A stretch of 64,000 nt of DNA, taken from NCBI GenBank assembly GCA_963783095.1, contig CAWAMR010000008.1, positions 496,001 to 560,000 on the forward strand, read 5' to 3'. Shown here piece by piece: positions 25,362 through 35,913 of this stretch. The notes beneath the pieces were generated by a model, which was given only the letters and a program-made list of their open reading frames with translations, did not search any database and was not told where the DNA came from. The position numbers and the translations under genes are program-made. The first letter of the stretch is position 1. Every line of letters starts with the position of its first letter. This stretch comes from CAWAMR01 sp963783095. GTDB taxonomy: Bacteria; Planctomycetota; Planctomycetia; Gemmatales; Gemmataceae.

Positions 25362-26500
25362 ATGAAAGAGCATTACGATCCCTGGTTCGTTCGATTGCCG
25401 GATGGGCGGGTGCTGAACGCCAAAAGCACGGCATCCGTTCGACACCATGTCGGAGCAGGGAACATTCCCCTCAATAGCATGGCCCGGCGCGATGCCGACG
25501 CCGAATGGGCACCCCTGCGCGGATTCCGGAATTTACCGACCTGACCGTGCCCGGTACACGCTCCGCGCCGTCGGTATACGACCTTGCAGTTCCGCAGGCG
25601 GAAAACGGCAGCTCTCCCGACCAGACTCTGAGTACCGGTGTCTCGGCCCGTCTCGATCCGCTTCGACTTCAAACGGTGGGAATTCGCGGCCTGGTCGATG
25701 AATTGATCGCTGCGCTCGACAGCACGATCAATTCGCGCAAGTTGGTGGTCGCCGGGCTGGCCGGGATCGCGCTTTTGGTCAGCGCGTTCCTCATCGAAAA
25801 ATCGGTCCTCTCGGTCTACAGCGGGGGAAACTGGTTAGGTTCGCTGCTGGCGGTGACTTGCGATCTCTTCATCCTGTCTATCGTCGTCTCATTGCTCACC
25901 CGTCAGACCCACCTGGAACTTTCTCGAATGCGGCCGGTCACGATCAAAGAGTCGAGTGAAGGTCTCCGTCCGCTGATCTTGCGCGTTTTTCTCGGATATG
26001 CCTTGACCATCGGCATAGGACTGGGATTGTGGGTTCTCTTTGAGAAATTGCCGCTCCGGTTGTCGGAATGGGCGGATATTCAGAGTGCCGCGATCGCCGA
26101 GATTCTCATGACGGCGGTCGGAATTCTGGGACTCGTCGTGGCTCTGGTCGTCGGTCACGTGATCCTGTTGAGTTGGCTGATCGCGCCGGTCCTGGTCGTC
26201 GAGGAATGCTCGGTCGGCGATGCGATCCGGGAGTGGCGTGCCCTGTTGAAAGAACATCGCGTTCGTGTCCTGGTGTACGAAGGAATGGCGCTGGCTCTGG
26301 CTCTTATTGCAGCGCTGCCCGTCGCATTGCCGGTCTATTTTGCTTTGCGTTTCGGACCCTCATTGCCGCCGCCGTGGTTTAGTGGCATCACTCAGTGGGG
26401 CATGATCGGGCTGGCGATCGGACCTGCTGTCGCGTTTCTGACAATTGCCAATTTGTTTATATACCTGAACCTGCGCTACGAATACACTCCGCAAAAGTGA
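25362..26500 (+). CDS. GYF-like domain plus polytopic membrane protein (frameshifted)
   Basis: About 380 residues. The N-terminal 55 residues (MKEHYDPWFVRLPDGRVLNA...EWAPLRGFRNL) resemble the GYF_2 domain that many planctomycete membrane proteins carry. After a one-base shift near 25535 a linker leads to about six membrane helices (for example VVAGLAGIALLVSAFLIEKS and GLVVALVVGHVILLSWLIAP). A basic loop DAIREWRALLKEHRVRVLVY resembles the DUF4013-type layout. Function unknown. Confidence 0.65.
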
Positions 26501-26695
26501 TGTCAAAGCCCGATCGTGAAGCGAAGCCACGCGCGTCGCTCACACTTTTGGCTCGTCACAGGTTTTGATATGCAGTTTCAGGCCAAACAACATTCGCTTA
26601 ATTATCGACTTTGAAGTGTCGATAGATTCGTAATAACCGATACCACCCGAAGATTCGCTGTCGAAATCAAGATTCTTGGCTATTGGAAGGCCTTC

Positions 26696-28026
26696 ATGGT
26701 GAGAATTCGTCCGCTGCAAATCCGCTTTATTGGGATAGCGGCCTTGCTGCTGATCCCCACTCAGACCCAGGCGCAGTACGGTGTGATCTTGCCGGGTGCC
26801 GGGCCTGTGAACCGGGCCATGGGCGGCGTCGCGGTCGGCACTCCAATCGATCCGCTTGGCACCATGTTTTGGAATCCTGCCGGCATCGGAGCTTTCGACC
26901 AATCGCAAATGGGTTTTGGCGTTGAAGCTTTCATGCCGCACGCGAGCCTCACTTCGGGGTTGTCGGCCAACAGCCTTGGGCCTGGAACACCGGCAACGGC
27001 GGTCAGCGGCTCGGTGCAAAGCAGCAGCGGTGTAATCCCGATACCCAACATCGCCTTGATTCATCGGCCGGACGATGGGCCATTCTCGTATGGACTCGGC
27101 ATCATGACTGTGGGAGGTTTCGCCCTGAATTACCCAGGAAGTTCCTCCGACCCGGTCCTCAGCGCTCGTCCGCCCAACGGAGTGGGTGTCGGGCCGCTCT
27201 TCTCCCAGTACGCCGTCTTGCAAATTGTGCCAACCATCAGTTATCGCATCACCGATCGATTCATGATCGGTGCTTCACCGATGCTCAACATGGCCCAACT
27301 TCAGGTCAATCCCGGCCTGATTACTGCCCCCGACGATGCCAATCCGAATAGCTCACCCGCCTATCCGCCAGCGGTCGGCACTCACTATGCCTTTGGAGGT
27401 GGGTTTCAAGTCGGTATGCTGTGGCAGGAAGAAAGCGGCTGGAATGTCGGCGGTTCGTTGAAGTCACCGCAATGGTTCCAGAGTTTTCAATACAACACCG
27501 CGAATGAATTGGGACAGGCCGAGTCAGCCAGGTTCGGCTTGAATGTGCCCTTGATCGCGTCGGTAGGCGGATCGTACACCGGCTTCGACAAGTTCGTGTT
27601 CGGCATCGATCTGCATTACATCGACTACGTGAACACGCAGGGCTATCAGAGTGTTGGCTTTGCCCCATCCGGCGCGGTCCAGGGCCTGGGTTGGCGCCGA
27701 CGTGTTCGCCGTGGCGATCGGCGGGCAATATCGCATCACGGACCAGTTTGCCGTGCAACTGGGTTACAGTTTCAGCACCAACCCGATCCGCTCCGAAGAG
27801 ACATTCTTCAGCGCCAGCTGCGCCGCTGGTCATACAGCAGAGCGTTTCCTGTGGCTTCAGTTACAACCCCACGGAAAAGCTCAAACTCTCGGTCGCTTAC
27901 GTCCACGCCTTCCAGGGCGGCAGCACAGGACCGATTTACGGCGCAACTGGGCCGGTGCCTGGCAGCTTTGTCACTTCCAACACGTCCGCCGATTCGATCG
28001 TGTTCGGAGCCACCGTGAAGTATTGA
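26696..28026 (+). CDS. OMPP1/FadL/TodX-family outer-membrane transport protein (two frameshifts)
   Basis: A signal peptide (LQIRFIGIAALLLIPTQTQA) followed by the FadL N-terminal plug region (GPVNRAMGGVAVGTPIDPLG, then MFWNPAGIGAF) and beta-barrel strands, ending with SADSIVFGATVKY. FadL-type porins move hydrophobic compounds such as long-chain fatty acids across the outer membrane. Frame changes near 27690 and 27820 join FGIDLHYIDYVNTQGYQSVG, ITDQFAVQLGYSFSTNPIRS and NPTEKLKLSVAYVHAFQGGS. The DPLGTMFWNPAG motif is decisive. Confidence 0.82.
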
Positions 28027-28067
28027 CCGCCAGTCCGCTCGACTCGCCCAATCAACCCGACGCGACT

Positions 28068-30240
28068 TTAATCCCGGCGCTTTTTCTGCTTCTTGGGTGG
28101 TCCGGCTTCTTCCTTCTTCAGCCCATCGGCAATCACGCGGAAATCCAACTGCCGCCGTTGCAAATCGGCTCGGACGACTTCCACCCGAACTCGATCGCCG
28201 AGCCGATAGCGCTTGTAACTGCGTACTCCTTCCAAAGTATGCGACGCTTCATCGTAGTGATAATAGTCTCCGCTCAGGCTGCTAATGTGCACAAGTCCTT
28301 CCGCAGGGAACCCGGTTCCTTGGGCATAGAAGCCGTATTCCGCCACGCCCGTGATAACCGCATCCAATTGCATTCCGATTCGTTCGGCAAGAAAATTCAA
28401 TATCCGGAGTTTCACCACTTCCCTCTCGGCAACCTCAGCGCCGTTCGGTCCTGCTGCATTGTTCGCCGACGGTACGCAGTTCATCCAAATCGGCAGAGGC
28501 CCGGCCACGCTCGATCCACTGTCCCAGGAGTCGATGAATCGTCAAATCGGGATAGCGCCGAATGGGTGAGGTAAAGTGACAATACTGCTGCGTCGCCAGG
28601 GCATAATGCTCCTCCGGATCGGGCGAGTATTTTGCCTGCTTCAGACTGCGCAAGAGCGCATAGTGGATGGCATGGCGTTCCGGCTTATCCGCGGTTTCGC
28701 GAAGGATTCGCTGCAATTCAAACCGATCCTGATATTTTGCAATCGGGTAGCCGAGTATCCCGGCGAATCCCGCAAACGCCTTCAGCTTCACCGGATCGGG
28801 TGCGGGATGCACTCGACGCAAGAACGGCACTTCCTGGTCATCGAAATGGCGCGCCACGGCCTCATTGGCCGAAAGCATGAACTCTTCGATGATCTGATGG
28901 CTAATGTCGTTTACCGCGAAATGGGCACCCACGACATGCCCATCGGCATCGTAGTCGAGTTCAGGTGCAGGCATTTCCATCTCAAGAGCGCCGCGTTTTG
29001 CCCTTCGTTTGCGAAGGATCAATGCCAAATCCTTCATGCGCTCCAACATGGCCACGATTTCCGGAGCGGTTGCCTGCGCACGATCGCCGCCCGGAGTGGC
29101 GAGTATCTCGGAAACGTGTTCATAGGCAAAGCGTTTTTTCGCAAGAATGGCACCGTTGGCGAATCGCGTTGAAACGGGTTCTCCAGCTGCGGTGAACTCG
29201 ATTTGCGCGGTCTTGACGTAACGCAATTTCCCTTCTTGTAAACTGGCCAGTCCATTGGAGATTAGTTCCGGAAACATTGGGATGACTTGCATGGGCAGGT
29301 AAACGCTGTTGCCGCGTTTGCGTGCTTCCAGATCGAGAGCGCTGCCCTTTTTCACGAAATGCGCAACATCTGCGATGTGAACGGTTAGCAACCAGTGCTT
29401 CGACTTGGGATCAACCTCTAGCGATACGGCATCATCGAAGTCCTTTGCGTCGATGGGGTCTACCGTGATGACCAGTTGCCCGGTAAAGTCTTCCCGACCC
29501 CCCATTGCATCTTCTTGAAACCTGGCAGCCACGGCACAAGATTCTGCCAAAACGTCTTCGGGGAAAACATCGGGAATTCCAAGTGCTCGCACGGTAGCAA
29601 GCGTATCGACTTTGGGCACACCGCGTTTCCCCAAGACTTCGACGATGACGGCTTCGCCGCGTTGATGGATGGTTGGGAATTTCAAAACCTCGACGACGAC
29701 CTTATCTTCGGGTTTGACGCTTTTCGTTTCGGCGTCGCTTACCATCAGGCTTCGCGAGAAAACCGTGCCATCGACGCGAACCAGTTTATCCCCATCCCGC
29801 TCGAAATAGGTTCCGACGAACTGCCGGGTAGCCCGCTGTTTGATGTCGACGATTTCGCCCACGCCAAAGCTGGCCCGCGTCGGCTTTTTCAAGATGCGAA
29901 TCAGCACCTCGTCGCCGCTGGAGGCGTCCAGAGTGTGATAATCTGCGATGGTGTACTCAGCAGAGTTCAGATCTTTGGAAGGATGGGAACGAACCACTCC
30001 CGAACCGGAACCGAGCCGGCGAAAAATACCCATCACTGTGCCGAAGGGGTCTCCAGGTCGGACGGTCGCGTTTTTTCCGATACTGGCGCGACCTTGCTGA
30101 ACCAGACTCCGTAAAGCAGAACGAAAGGCAGGATAGTTGTCTTCATCCACGCCCAGTTGACGAAAAAGGGTTTTCGCCTTGATGGGGCGATACTTCTTTT
30201 CGGAAATCGCCGCCAGTATTCGGGTTTCAAGATCAATCAT
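28068..30240 (-). CDS. rnr: Ribonuclease R (VacB/RNB family), frameshifted
   Basis: A processive 3'-5' exoribonuclease of about 720 residues that degrades structured RNA. It has an N-terminal winged-helix-like part, cold-shock domains, the RNB catalytic core with VITVDPIDAKDFDDAVSLEV (the Asp cluster), FTSPIRRYPDLTIHRLLGQW near the end of the RNB domain, and a C-terminal S1 domain (GMQLDAVITGVAEYGFYAQG) with a basic tail (PPKKQKKRRD). A one-base shift near 28440 separates the RNB and S1 parts. Start ATG at 30240. Confidence 0.9.
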
Positions 30241-30243
30241 GGC

Positions 30244-30341
30244 TACAAAGTTCCAAGTTCCAAGGTTCCAAGTTCCAAGTTAAAGACCCGAAGGGTTTGC
30301 GTATTTAACCTGGAACTTGGAACCGTGGAACTTGGAACTAC
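30244..30341. repeat. GTTCCAAG-type simple inverted repeat
   Basis: Iterations of GTTCCAAGTTCCAAG are followed by their complement (CTTGGAACCGTGGAACTTGG), forming a long imperfect hairpin between two minus-strand genes. A diverged relative lies at 49775-49881. Confidence 0.65.
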
Positions 30342-30351
30342 ATGAGAAGGG

Positions 30352-31362
30352 TTAATAGGAGTCATCGATCGAACCGGGAATATCCATGCCCTCATTGCCG
30401 TTTGGTCCCTTGTACAGTTTCCTTTGCAGGGCGGTGTTGAAGGGAGTCCAGACGCTCGGATTATTCCGATCGTCCTTGATTTCCCGGAGAGTGATGTGAA
30501 TCCGCGTATCCAGATGGTCGATCGCGTGCAGAGCCACCGCTTCGGGCGTCATCGGCACCTTGGGACTGCCGAATTCGAGCGTGCCGTGATGGCTCAGAAT
30601 CATGTGTTTGAGCCGCATGAGCAGTTCGGGCGGAAATGGTTCGCCGGTAAGTTCAGGAACCTTTCGGGCCATTTCATCCAGCATCTCGACGCCAATCGAT
30701 AAGTGGCCGACGAGTTGCCCTTCGTTGGAATATCCAAAGGCCCGGCTATAACTCAACTCTCGCACTTTCCCGCTGTCGTGCAAGAAGATGCCCACCACCA
30801 ACAGATCCTTATCGATCTCCGGATACAGAGGAAGGAGCCGATCGCCAATGTCAAGCATGGTAACTACATGCTCGAGCAAGCCGCCGATGTAGGCGTGATG
30901 CACGCGAATACCTGCGGGCGCCTTGCAAAACCCGCTGAGGAACCGATCGTCCATCATGTAGCATTCGCCCAGCGCCTTCAGGTGGAAGTTGCCGACCTTT
31001 CGCAAGAAAGTGCGCAGGCGGTCGAGGAGTTTGCCGACATCGTGTTCGGTGTGGGGCAGAAAATCGGGCAATTCGATCTGATTGCCGTCAATCTTTTCGA
31101 GACCGGACAGGATGATTTGCAGCGTTCCCTGAAACAGTTGAACTTTTCCTCGAATCGCCAGAAAGTCGCCGTTTTCAAAGGTTCGGAACAACGGCTCCCC
31201 GGCATTCCACAAACGCCCCGTGATGACGCCGCTGCGATCTCTCAACTCCAACTGGATGAAGTGGTTTCCATTGCGATTTGCCCGAAGTTGCTTATCGGTA
31301 AGCAGATAGACCTCGTCGACTGGCTCGCCGTCGGTTAGTTGATCCACGAAACGCCGGGACAT
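30352..31362 (-). CDS. YhaM-like 3'-5' exoribonuclease (OB fold plus HD domain)
   Basis: A 336-residue protein: an N-terminal OB/tRNA-anticodon-like domain (FIQLELRDRSGVITGRLWNA) and an HD domain with HHAYIGGLLEHVVTMLDIGD, then GIFLHDSGKVRELSYSRAFG, and HMILSHHGTLEFGSPKVPMT. This architecture is YhaM/CBF1. ATG at 31362; the frame is open to 31449. It lies next to RNase R in the same direction, so the region encodes two 3'-5' exoribonucleases in a row. Confidence 0.85.
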   Translation of the reverse strand: MSRRFVDQLTDGEPVDEVYLLTDKQLRANRNGNHFIQLELRDRSGVITGRLWNAGEPLFRTFENGDFLAIRGKVQLFQGTLQIILSGLEKIDGNQIELPDFLPHTEHDVGKLLDRLRTFLRKVGNFHLKALGECYMMDDRFLSGFCKAPAGIRVHHAYIGGLLEHVVTMLDIGDRLLPLYPEIDKDLLVVGIFLHDSGKVRELSYSRAFGYSNEGQLVGHLSIGVEMLDEMARKVPELTGEPFPPELLMRLKHMILSHHGTLEFGSPKVPMTPEAVALHAIDHLDTRIHITLREIKDDRNNPSVWTPFNTALQRKLYKGPNGNEGMDIPGSIDDSY

Positions 31363-31406
31363 ATTCGATTGCCTTCTGGTATTGAGACATGAATGAGGTT
31401 TGCGGA

Positions 31407-31826
31407 CTACTTCCTTTTCACCGGGATCGCACACTGCCCGTCGTGACAAGGCACAAGATTAAACCGGTTTTTCGCAACCCACAAGTAAATTCGCTGACCT
31501 AACCTCGGAACGCCCGGGAGATACATCAACGGAAGGAGCGGCCAAAGCAGTGGAATTCGCCCGGCGATCCAGCGGAAGGCCTTGAACCCTGAGTAAACGC
31601 GCTTTCGATCGGCGGTAAGAAGGTGCATTTCTTCGAGCAGCTTCGCCGGTTGAAGCGGAACTTTCGATTCCGGCAACTCGGCGGTTTTGCGAGCATCATG
31701 ATAATTGAGTCTTCTCATCCAGTCCAGACGTTGAATCACCGCGATCGAACGGCGGCAGAGGGGGCATTCGCCATCGTAGAGGATGATTGCCTTGGGCTGC
31801 GAAGCGATTTGAGGAATAGTCTGCAT
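31407..31826 (-). CDS. DCC-family (DUF393) thiol-disulfide oxidoreductase-like protein
   Basis: A 139-residue protein with the family signature IILYDGECPLCRRSIAVIQR (DxxCxxC) and the C-terminal GPR/WIAGRIPLLWPLLPLMYLPG membrane-associated segment. The family is named for its DCC motif; activity is presumed redox but poorly characterised. Intact. Confidence 0.85.
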   Translation of the reverse strand: MQTIPQIASQPKAIILYDGECPLCRRSIAVIQRLDWMRRLNYHDARKTAELPESKVPLQPAKLLEEMHLLTADRKRVYSGFKAFRWIAGRIPLLWPLLPLMYLPGVPRLGQRIYLWVAKNRFNLVPCHDGQCAIPVKRK

Positions 31827-32025
31827 GGTTGTTCTCGCCGGGTTATCATTCCATCATATCCATTGCGCGGCAATTTCTTTAGGCTGTTTTGTTCGGTTCT
31901 CTGGGTTTCTTGAACCTCCCCATAAATAAAACCGATATTTGAAGAAAAGAGTAACCTCCACAACCTCCCGGAATGAATACAATGCGAGGCAGGGGGTTGC
32001 GCAATCGTGTTACCGAGGAAAACTC

Positions 32026-32871
32026 ATGGCCCCGAAAGCAAGCAGCACTTCCAACGGCTCAGCAAAGGGCAAACCAATTAGTTCCCGCCCCATCACTGTT
32101 CCCGATTTCCTCTCGGCTCGTGCGCGCGGCGTGAAACTCTCGGTCTTGACTGCCTACGACTATTCGATGGCTCGTTTATTGGATGAATCGGGGGTTGATG
32201 GCATTCTCGTGGGCGATTCGTTGGGAATGGTGGTTCAGGGCCACCCCAATGCCTTACCTGTAACTCTCGAAGAAATGATTTACCACACTCGGTGTGTTAC
32301 GCGCGGCGTTAAACGAGCGCTCGTGATCGCCGACCTGCCTTTCATGAGTTATCAAGTGAGTCCGAGCCAGGCACTCATGAGTGCAGGCCGACTCATCAAA
32401 GAAGCCGCAGCGCAAGCCGTGAAACTCGAAGGAGGCGAACGGATGGCCGAGACGATCGCGGCCATTGTTCGAGCCGATATCCCGGTCATGGGCCATTGCG
32501 GGATGACACCACAATCGGTCCATCGTTTTGGCGGTTTTCGAGTGCAACGAGAAGAAGAGCGGATTATCGCAGATGCCAAGGCCATCGAACAGGCCGGAGC
32601 GTTCGCGATCGTATTGGAGTGCATTCCTGCGGAACTAGCCGCACGTGTTACCGAGATGGTGAAGATCCCGACGATCGGGATCGGCGCTGGGTCAGAGTGC
32701 GATGGCCAGGTTCTTGTCATTCAGGACATGCTGGGAATGTACGGTGACTTACATCCAAAATTTGTGAAGCAGTTTGCCGATGTCGGAGGCATGATTCGCA
32801 AGGCAGTGGCTCAATATCGCGAAGAAGTCCAGGAAGGGGGTTTCCCGAGCGACGAACACATTTTCCGGTAA
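32026..32871 (+). CDS. panB: 3-methyl-2-oxobutanoate hydroxymethyltransferase
   Basis: First step of pantothenate synthesis: adds a hydroxymethyl group from methylene-THF to 2-oxoisovalerate. A 281-residue TIM barrel with LTAYDYSMARLLDESGVDGI, VGDSLGMVVQGH (Mg-binding Asp), ADLPFMSYQVSPSQAL, VKLEGG, MGHCGMTPQSVH and TIGIGAGSECDGQVLVIQDM. ATG at 32026 with GAGGAAAA upstream; an upstream frame to 31939 is less likely. It supplies the pathway in which the CoaB-like protein of this window acts. Confidence 0.95.
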   Translation: MAPKASSTSNGSAKGKPISSRPITVPDFLSARARGVKLSVLTAYDYSMARLLDESGVDGILVGDSLGMVVQGHPNALPVTLEEMIYHTRCVTRGVKRALVIADLPFMSYQVSPSQALMSAGRLIKEAAAQAVKLEGGERMAETIAAIVRADIPVMGHCGMTPQSVHRFGGFRVQREEERIIADAKAIEQAGAFAIVLECIPAELAARVTEMVKIPTIGIGAGSECDGQVLVIQDMLGMYGDLHPKFVKQFADVGGMIRKAVAQYREEVQEGGFPSDEHIFR

Positions 32872-32895
32872 GCGACAGGGCCGAGGATTCCGTGG

Positions 32896-33559
32896 TCAAG
32901 ACAATAATCGGAGGATTTCCTGCGCCGACAGTTCTTTCAGCGATTCCACGACCCGATCCGCTCCCGCCTCGCGCAACTTCTCTTCGGAATGATGACCGAC
33001 AAATCTCACCGCAACACACCTCATCCCCCCGGTTTTCGCGGCTGCGACCCCTGCTACCGCATCTTCAAGTACGACACAGTTCGAAGGCGCTACACCCAGC
33101 CGAGTCGCTCCAATCAGGAAAACCTCCGGATCGGGTTTCCCACGCACCGTATCTTCCATCGCCACAACCGCCTGGAAGTACGATTGACTTTGAGTTAACT
33201 CCAAGATCAGCTTCAAGTTCGCACGTGGAGGCGCTGGAGCCGATTGCCTGAGCAATGCCATTGACGCGACAATCTTCGAGCAGTTCTCGAACGCCGGGCA
33301 AGAGATCAACGCCCTTTTCCGCCTCTGACCGATAATAGTTTTCTTTGCGATCGCCCAACTCGGCGACTTCGCGATCGGAAAAGTGTTCGCCGAACAAGTA
33401 ACGGATAATTTCCGGGTTGCGCCGGCCAAAGGTGGCTTGGAAATCGCCTGGAGTGAACGGTCGATCAAGCTCGGCCGCCAGTCGCACCCAGGCGTCGAAA
33501 TGGAGTCTGGCGGTATCGACGAGCGTTCCATCCACATCCCAAATCACAGCTGCTCTCAT
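32896..33559 (-). CDS. HAD-superfamily phosphatase, beta-phosphoglucomutase-like (frameshifted)
   Basis: About 220 residues. The N-terminal motif I is AAVIWDVDGTLVDTARLHFD (DxDGT), with a cap domain after it, then motif II (AIGSSAS), motif III lysine in EDTVRGKPDPEVFLIGATRL and motif IV in NCVVLEDAVAGVAAAKTGGM. A one-base shift near 33235 joins the two halves. Substrate is a small phosphorylated sugar or similar; it cannot be fixed from sequence. It converges on panB with a short gap. Confidence 0.8.
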
Positions 33560-33771
33560 TAGTTGGTCTCGAAGGATCGAGGGCGAGACTTATCGATTGA
33601 TTTACCATTTGACGACACTGAGAAAAGACTCCCAAAAAAGCGAATGAAGGATAGGATGGATAGGTGCAACCTCTCCCGTGTTGATCTCGCTGAGCACGAA
33701 ACGGTTGACAACCGCGAAAGGGACTGTTATTTAGTTGATAGAAAAGCGATACTCGAAGTATGTGAACGATC

Positions 33772-34506
33772 ATGGCACAGGACTCAATTCCCACCGCTGA
33801 ACAGGAAATTCTGGAAGAGTGTCAGGCAGCAATCGCCTATCGCTTCAAAAAGCCCGAACTTCTTCGGGCGGCATTGACGCATACCTCCGGTGCCAATACG
33901 CGCGCTGCGTCGAACGAACGAATGGAATTCCTCGGCGATTCCGTGTTGGGACTGGTTACTTGTGAACAACTCTTTGTCGGCTTTCCCGAGTATCAGGAAG
34001 GCGACATGACCAAAATCAAGTCCGCCGTGGTTAGCCGAACTGCCTGCGCACAGTTCAGTCAGGAGTTAGGTCTGGGCGATTTCCTGTTCCTCGGTCGGGG
34101 CCTGCGCTCCACCTCTGAGCTTCCTGCCAACATGCTCGCGGATGTGTTTGAATCTCTCGTCGCTGCCATTTATCTCGATGGAGGAATGGAGGCCGCCCAG
34201 CCGTTCATTCTTCGATTCTTGTTGCCGGAAATCGACCGGGTGGTCCGCGATGCCGCGAACAATAATTACAAATCATTGTTACAGCAAATCGCGCAGCGAG
34301 AATATCGCGGAACTCCGAAGTATCAAGTTCTCGACGAGCAAGGCCCCGACCATTCTCGTTCCTTCAAAATCGCGGTCGTGATCGGTCACCAGCGTTTTCC
34401 CTCGGCATGGGGCCAAAACAAGAAAATCGCCGAATCGCGTGCAGCTCAAAATGCCATCGCAGTAATCAACGGCGAGCCGGTCCCCCACAACTCCGAAGAC
34501 TATTGA
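33772..34506 (+). CDS. rnc: Ribonuclease III
   Basis: A double-stranded-RNA endonuclease for rRNA and mRNA processing, 244 residues. Signature motif NERMEFLGDSVLGLVTCEQL, second acidic cluster in MLADVFESLVAAIYLDGG, and a C-terminal dsRNA-binding domain (NYKSLLQQIAQREYRGTPKY through KKIAESRAAQNAI). Start at 33772. It overlaps no neighbour and is intact. Confidence 0.95.
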   Translation: MAQDSIPTAEQEILEECQAAIAYRFKKPELLRAALTHTSGANTRAASNERMEFLGDSVLGLVTCEQLFVGFPEYQEGDMTKIKSAVVSRTACAQFSQELGLGDFLFLGRGLRSTSELPANMLADVFESLVAAIYLDGGMEAAQPFILRFLLPEIDRVVRDAANNNYKSLLQQIAQREYRGTPKYQVLDEQGPDHSRSFKIAVVIGHQRFPSAWGQNKKIAESRAAQNAIAVINGEPVPHNSEDY

Positions 34507-34517
34507 GCCCGTTATTC

Positions 34518-34814
34518 ATGCCGATGCCTCCTTATCCGATCCTCTGTTATGGAACAAGCTGCAAAGCAAAGGCAATGTTCAAAGTGGCGGCCTGTTGGAG
34601 TGACGGCATCACCGTCGAGTTGAAAACCTATTATTTGTCCTGCCCGGATTGTCTGGGTGAGGTGTTCCGCACGGCGCTTCAAAAACGATCTGTTTGCCGT
34701 CTGGCTCCCGGAGAGTCCCTGGACGTCCCCGCCATTTATGAACTGCAACACGGTTCTCGGGATCGACAGTTAAAGCGACGTGAGGATTTGGAAAAAGCAG
34801 TTCTGCCGCGCTGA
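34518..34814 (+). CDS. Small cysteine-containing (zinc-ribbon-like) protein
   Basis: A 98-residue protein starting 12 bases after rnc, so probably co-transcribed. Paired cysteines in CYGTSCKAKAMFKVAACW and YYLSCPDCLGEV could bind a metal, but the spacing is not a standard ribbon. The C-terminus is charged (RDRQLKRREDLEKAVLPR). ATG at 34518 chosen; the frame is open upstream into rnc. Function unknown. Confidence 0.6.
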   Translation: MPMPPYPILCYGTSCKAKAMFKVAACWSDGITVELKTYYLSCPDCLGEVFRTALQKRSVCRLAPGESLDVPAIYELQHGSRDRQLKRREDLEKAVLPR

Positions 34815-34927
34815 ATTCCGATAACGCCGCTATCAAGGGCGAAAACTTTACGACTTCCAGGCAGCGTTTGGAGGGTGATAGCCACCCTCGAGTCCCTGTC
34901 GAATGATCGATTGTGATCTTCTTTGAA

Positions 34928-35335
34928 TCACTCCGCCGGAGGAACATCGGGAACTGGCGTGTCGGGTGTGCTGCGGAACGCCTTGTAAACGGCATCGAGC
35001 AACCGATCCATCGCGAACGGCTTGCGAATGTAATCGATAACTCCCAGATACTCGGCATAGGCCTTGTGTCGGCTGCCTTCATTGGCGGTGATCATAATCA
35101 TCGGCGGCGCATCGGTTTTTCCCTTAAAGTGCTCCAGGACCGGATAGCCCCCCATTCGCGGCATCATCATGTCCAGGATCACCAAATCGGGCCTTTGATC
35201 GTAGATCACCTGTTTTCCCTGATGCCCGTCTCGCGCTGCGAGGACTCTGAAACCCTGCTTTTCCAGCATCGTCCGCATTGCATCCATCAGTTCGTGGTCA
35301 TCATCTACCACCAGAATTGTTTTCGCATTTGCCAT
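34928..35335 (-). CDS. Single-domain response regulator (CheY-like receiver)
   Basis: A 135-residue receiver domain: ILVVDDDHELMDAMRTMLEK (acidic pocket at residues 11-13), phospho-acceptor Asp at about residue 55 in LVILDMMMP, Thr at 83 and the conserved Lys at 105 (IRKP). No output domain, only a short proline-rich tail. ATG at 35335; an upstream ATG at 35359 is less likely. The cognate kinase is not in the window. Confidence 0.88.
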   Translation of the reverse strand: MANAKTILVVDDDHELMDAMRTMLEKQGFRVLAARDGHQGKQVIYDQRPDLVILDMMMPRMGGYPVLEHFKGKTDAPPMIMITANEGSRHKAYAEYLGVIDYIRKPFAMDRLLDAVYKAFRSTPDTPVPDVPPAE

Positions 35336-35447
35336 GTCGATGTTCCTTGGGCAGTCCACGAAAGCTCTTCACGCAGCATAACACGTTCTTCGGCAAGCGA
35401 CAAGAACCGGCGAGATCAAAGAATCTGCCAACAGGTCGCGAAGGGGA

Positions 35448-35804
35448 TCACTTGCTCGAAAGATTAACCGTCACTTCGCTGGTTTTCGGACCGGCGTTTA
35501 CGGTGAAAGTCAGTTCCTGATTGGCCGGCTGAGTACATTCCAAAGTGAAACTCTTGGAAAGTTCTTTGTGTTCGGCGAGCGGCTTCACTTCTCCCGATTT
35601 GGCAAAGTTTGCGTTGACCGGTTCCGTGGCGGACACTTCGGCCACTACCTTGCGTTCGGATTTGGACGAAGGAATGACAAAACCTTTCTCATCCCCCGCA
35701 GAGATTTTCGCGGTCCTTTTGTCCTTGAGTTTTTCCTCGCAACCCACGAGGCCAAGCAGGATCACGAAGGCAAGAATGGATCGATGGCCGTTCCAGAAAC
35801 GCAT
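35448..35804 (-). CDS. Small lipoprotein, function unknown
   Basis: A 118-residue protein with a lipoprotein signal (ILAFVILLGLVGCEEK; lipobox LVGC). The rest is a basic linker and a C-terminal beta-rich part (ECTQPANQELTFTVNAGPKT). ATG at 35804 has GGAG upstream; the frame is open to 35903. It lies just downstream of a 599-residue secreted protein on the same strand. Confidence 0.7.
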   Translation of the reverse strand: MRFWNGHRSILAFVILLGLVGCEEKLKDKRTAKISAGDEKGFVIPSSKSERKVVAEVSATEPVNANFAKSGEVKPLAEHKELSKSFTLECTQPANQELTFTVNAGPKTSEVTVNLSSK

Positions 35805-35913
35805 TGGAGTCTCCTCAAGGGTTGAAATAGGTTGGTTCCAGTTTCGAAGCAACTCCGTTTTCTGGAGGCTTGCTTCGGAAACTGGGGTATCGAATGACGC
35901 CAAAGATCGAAGG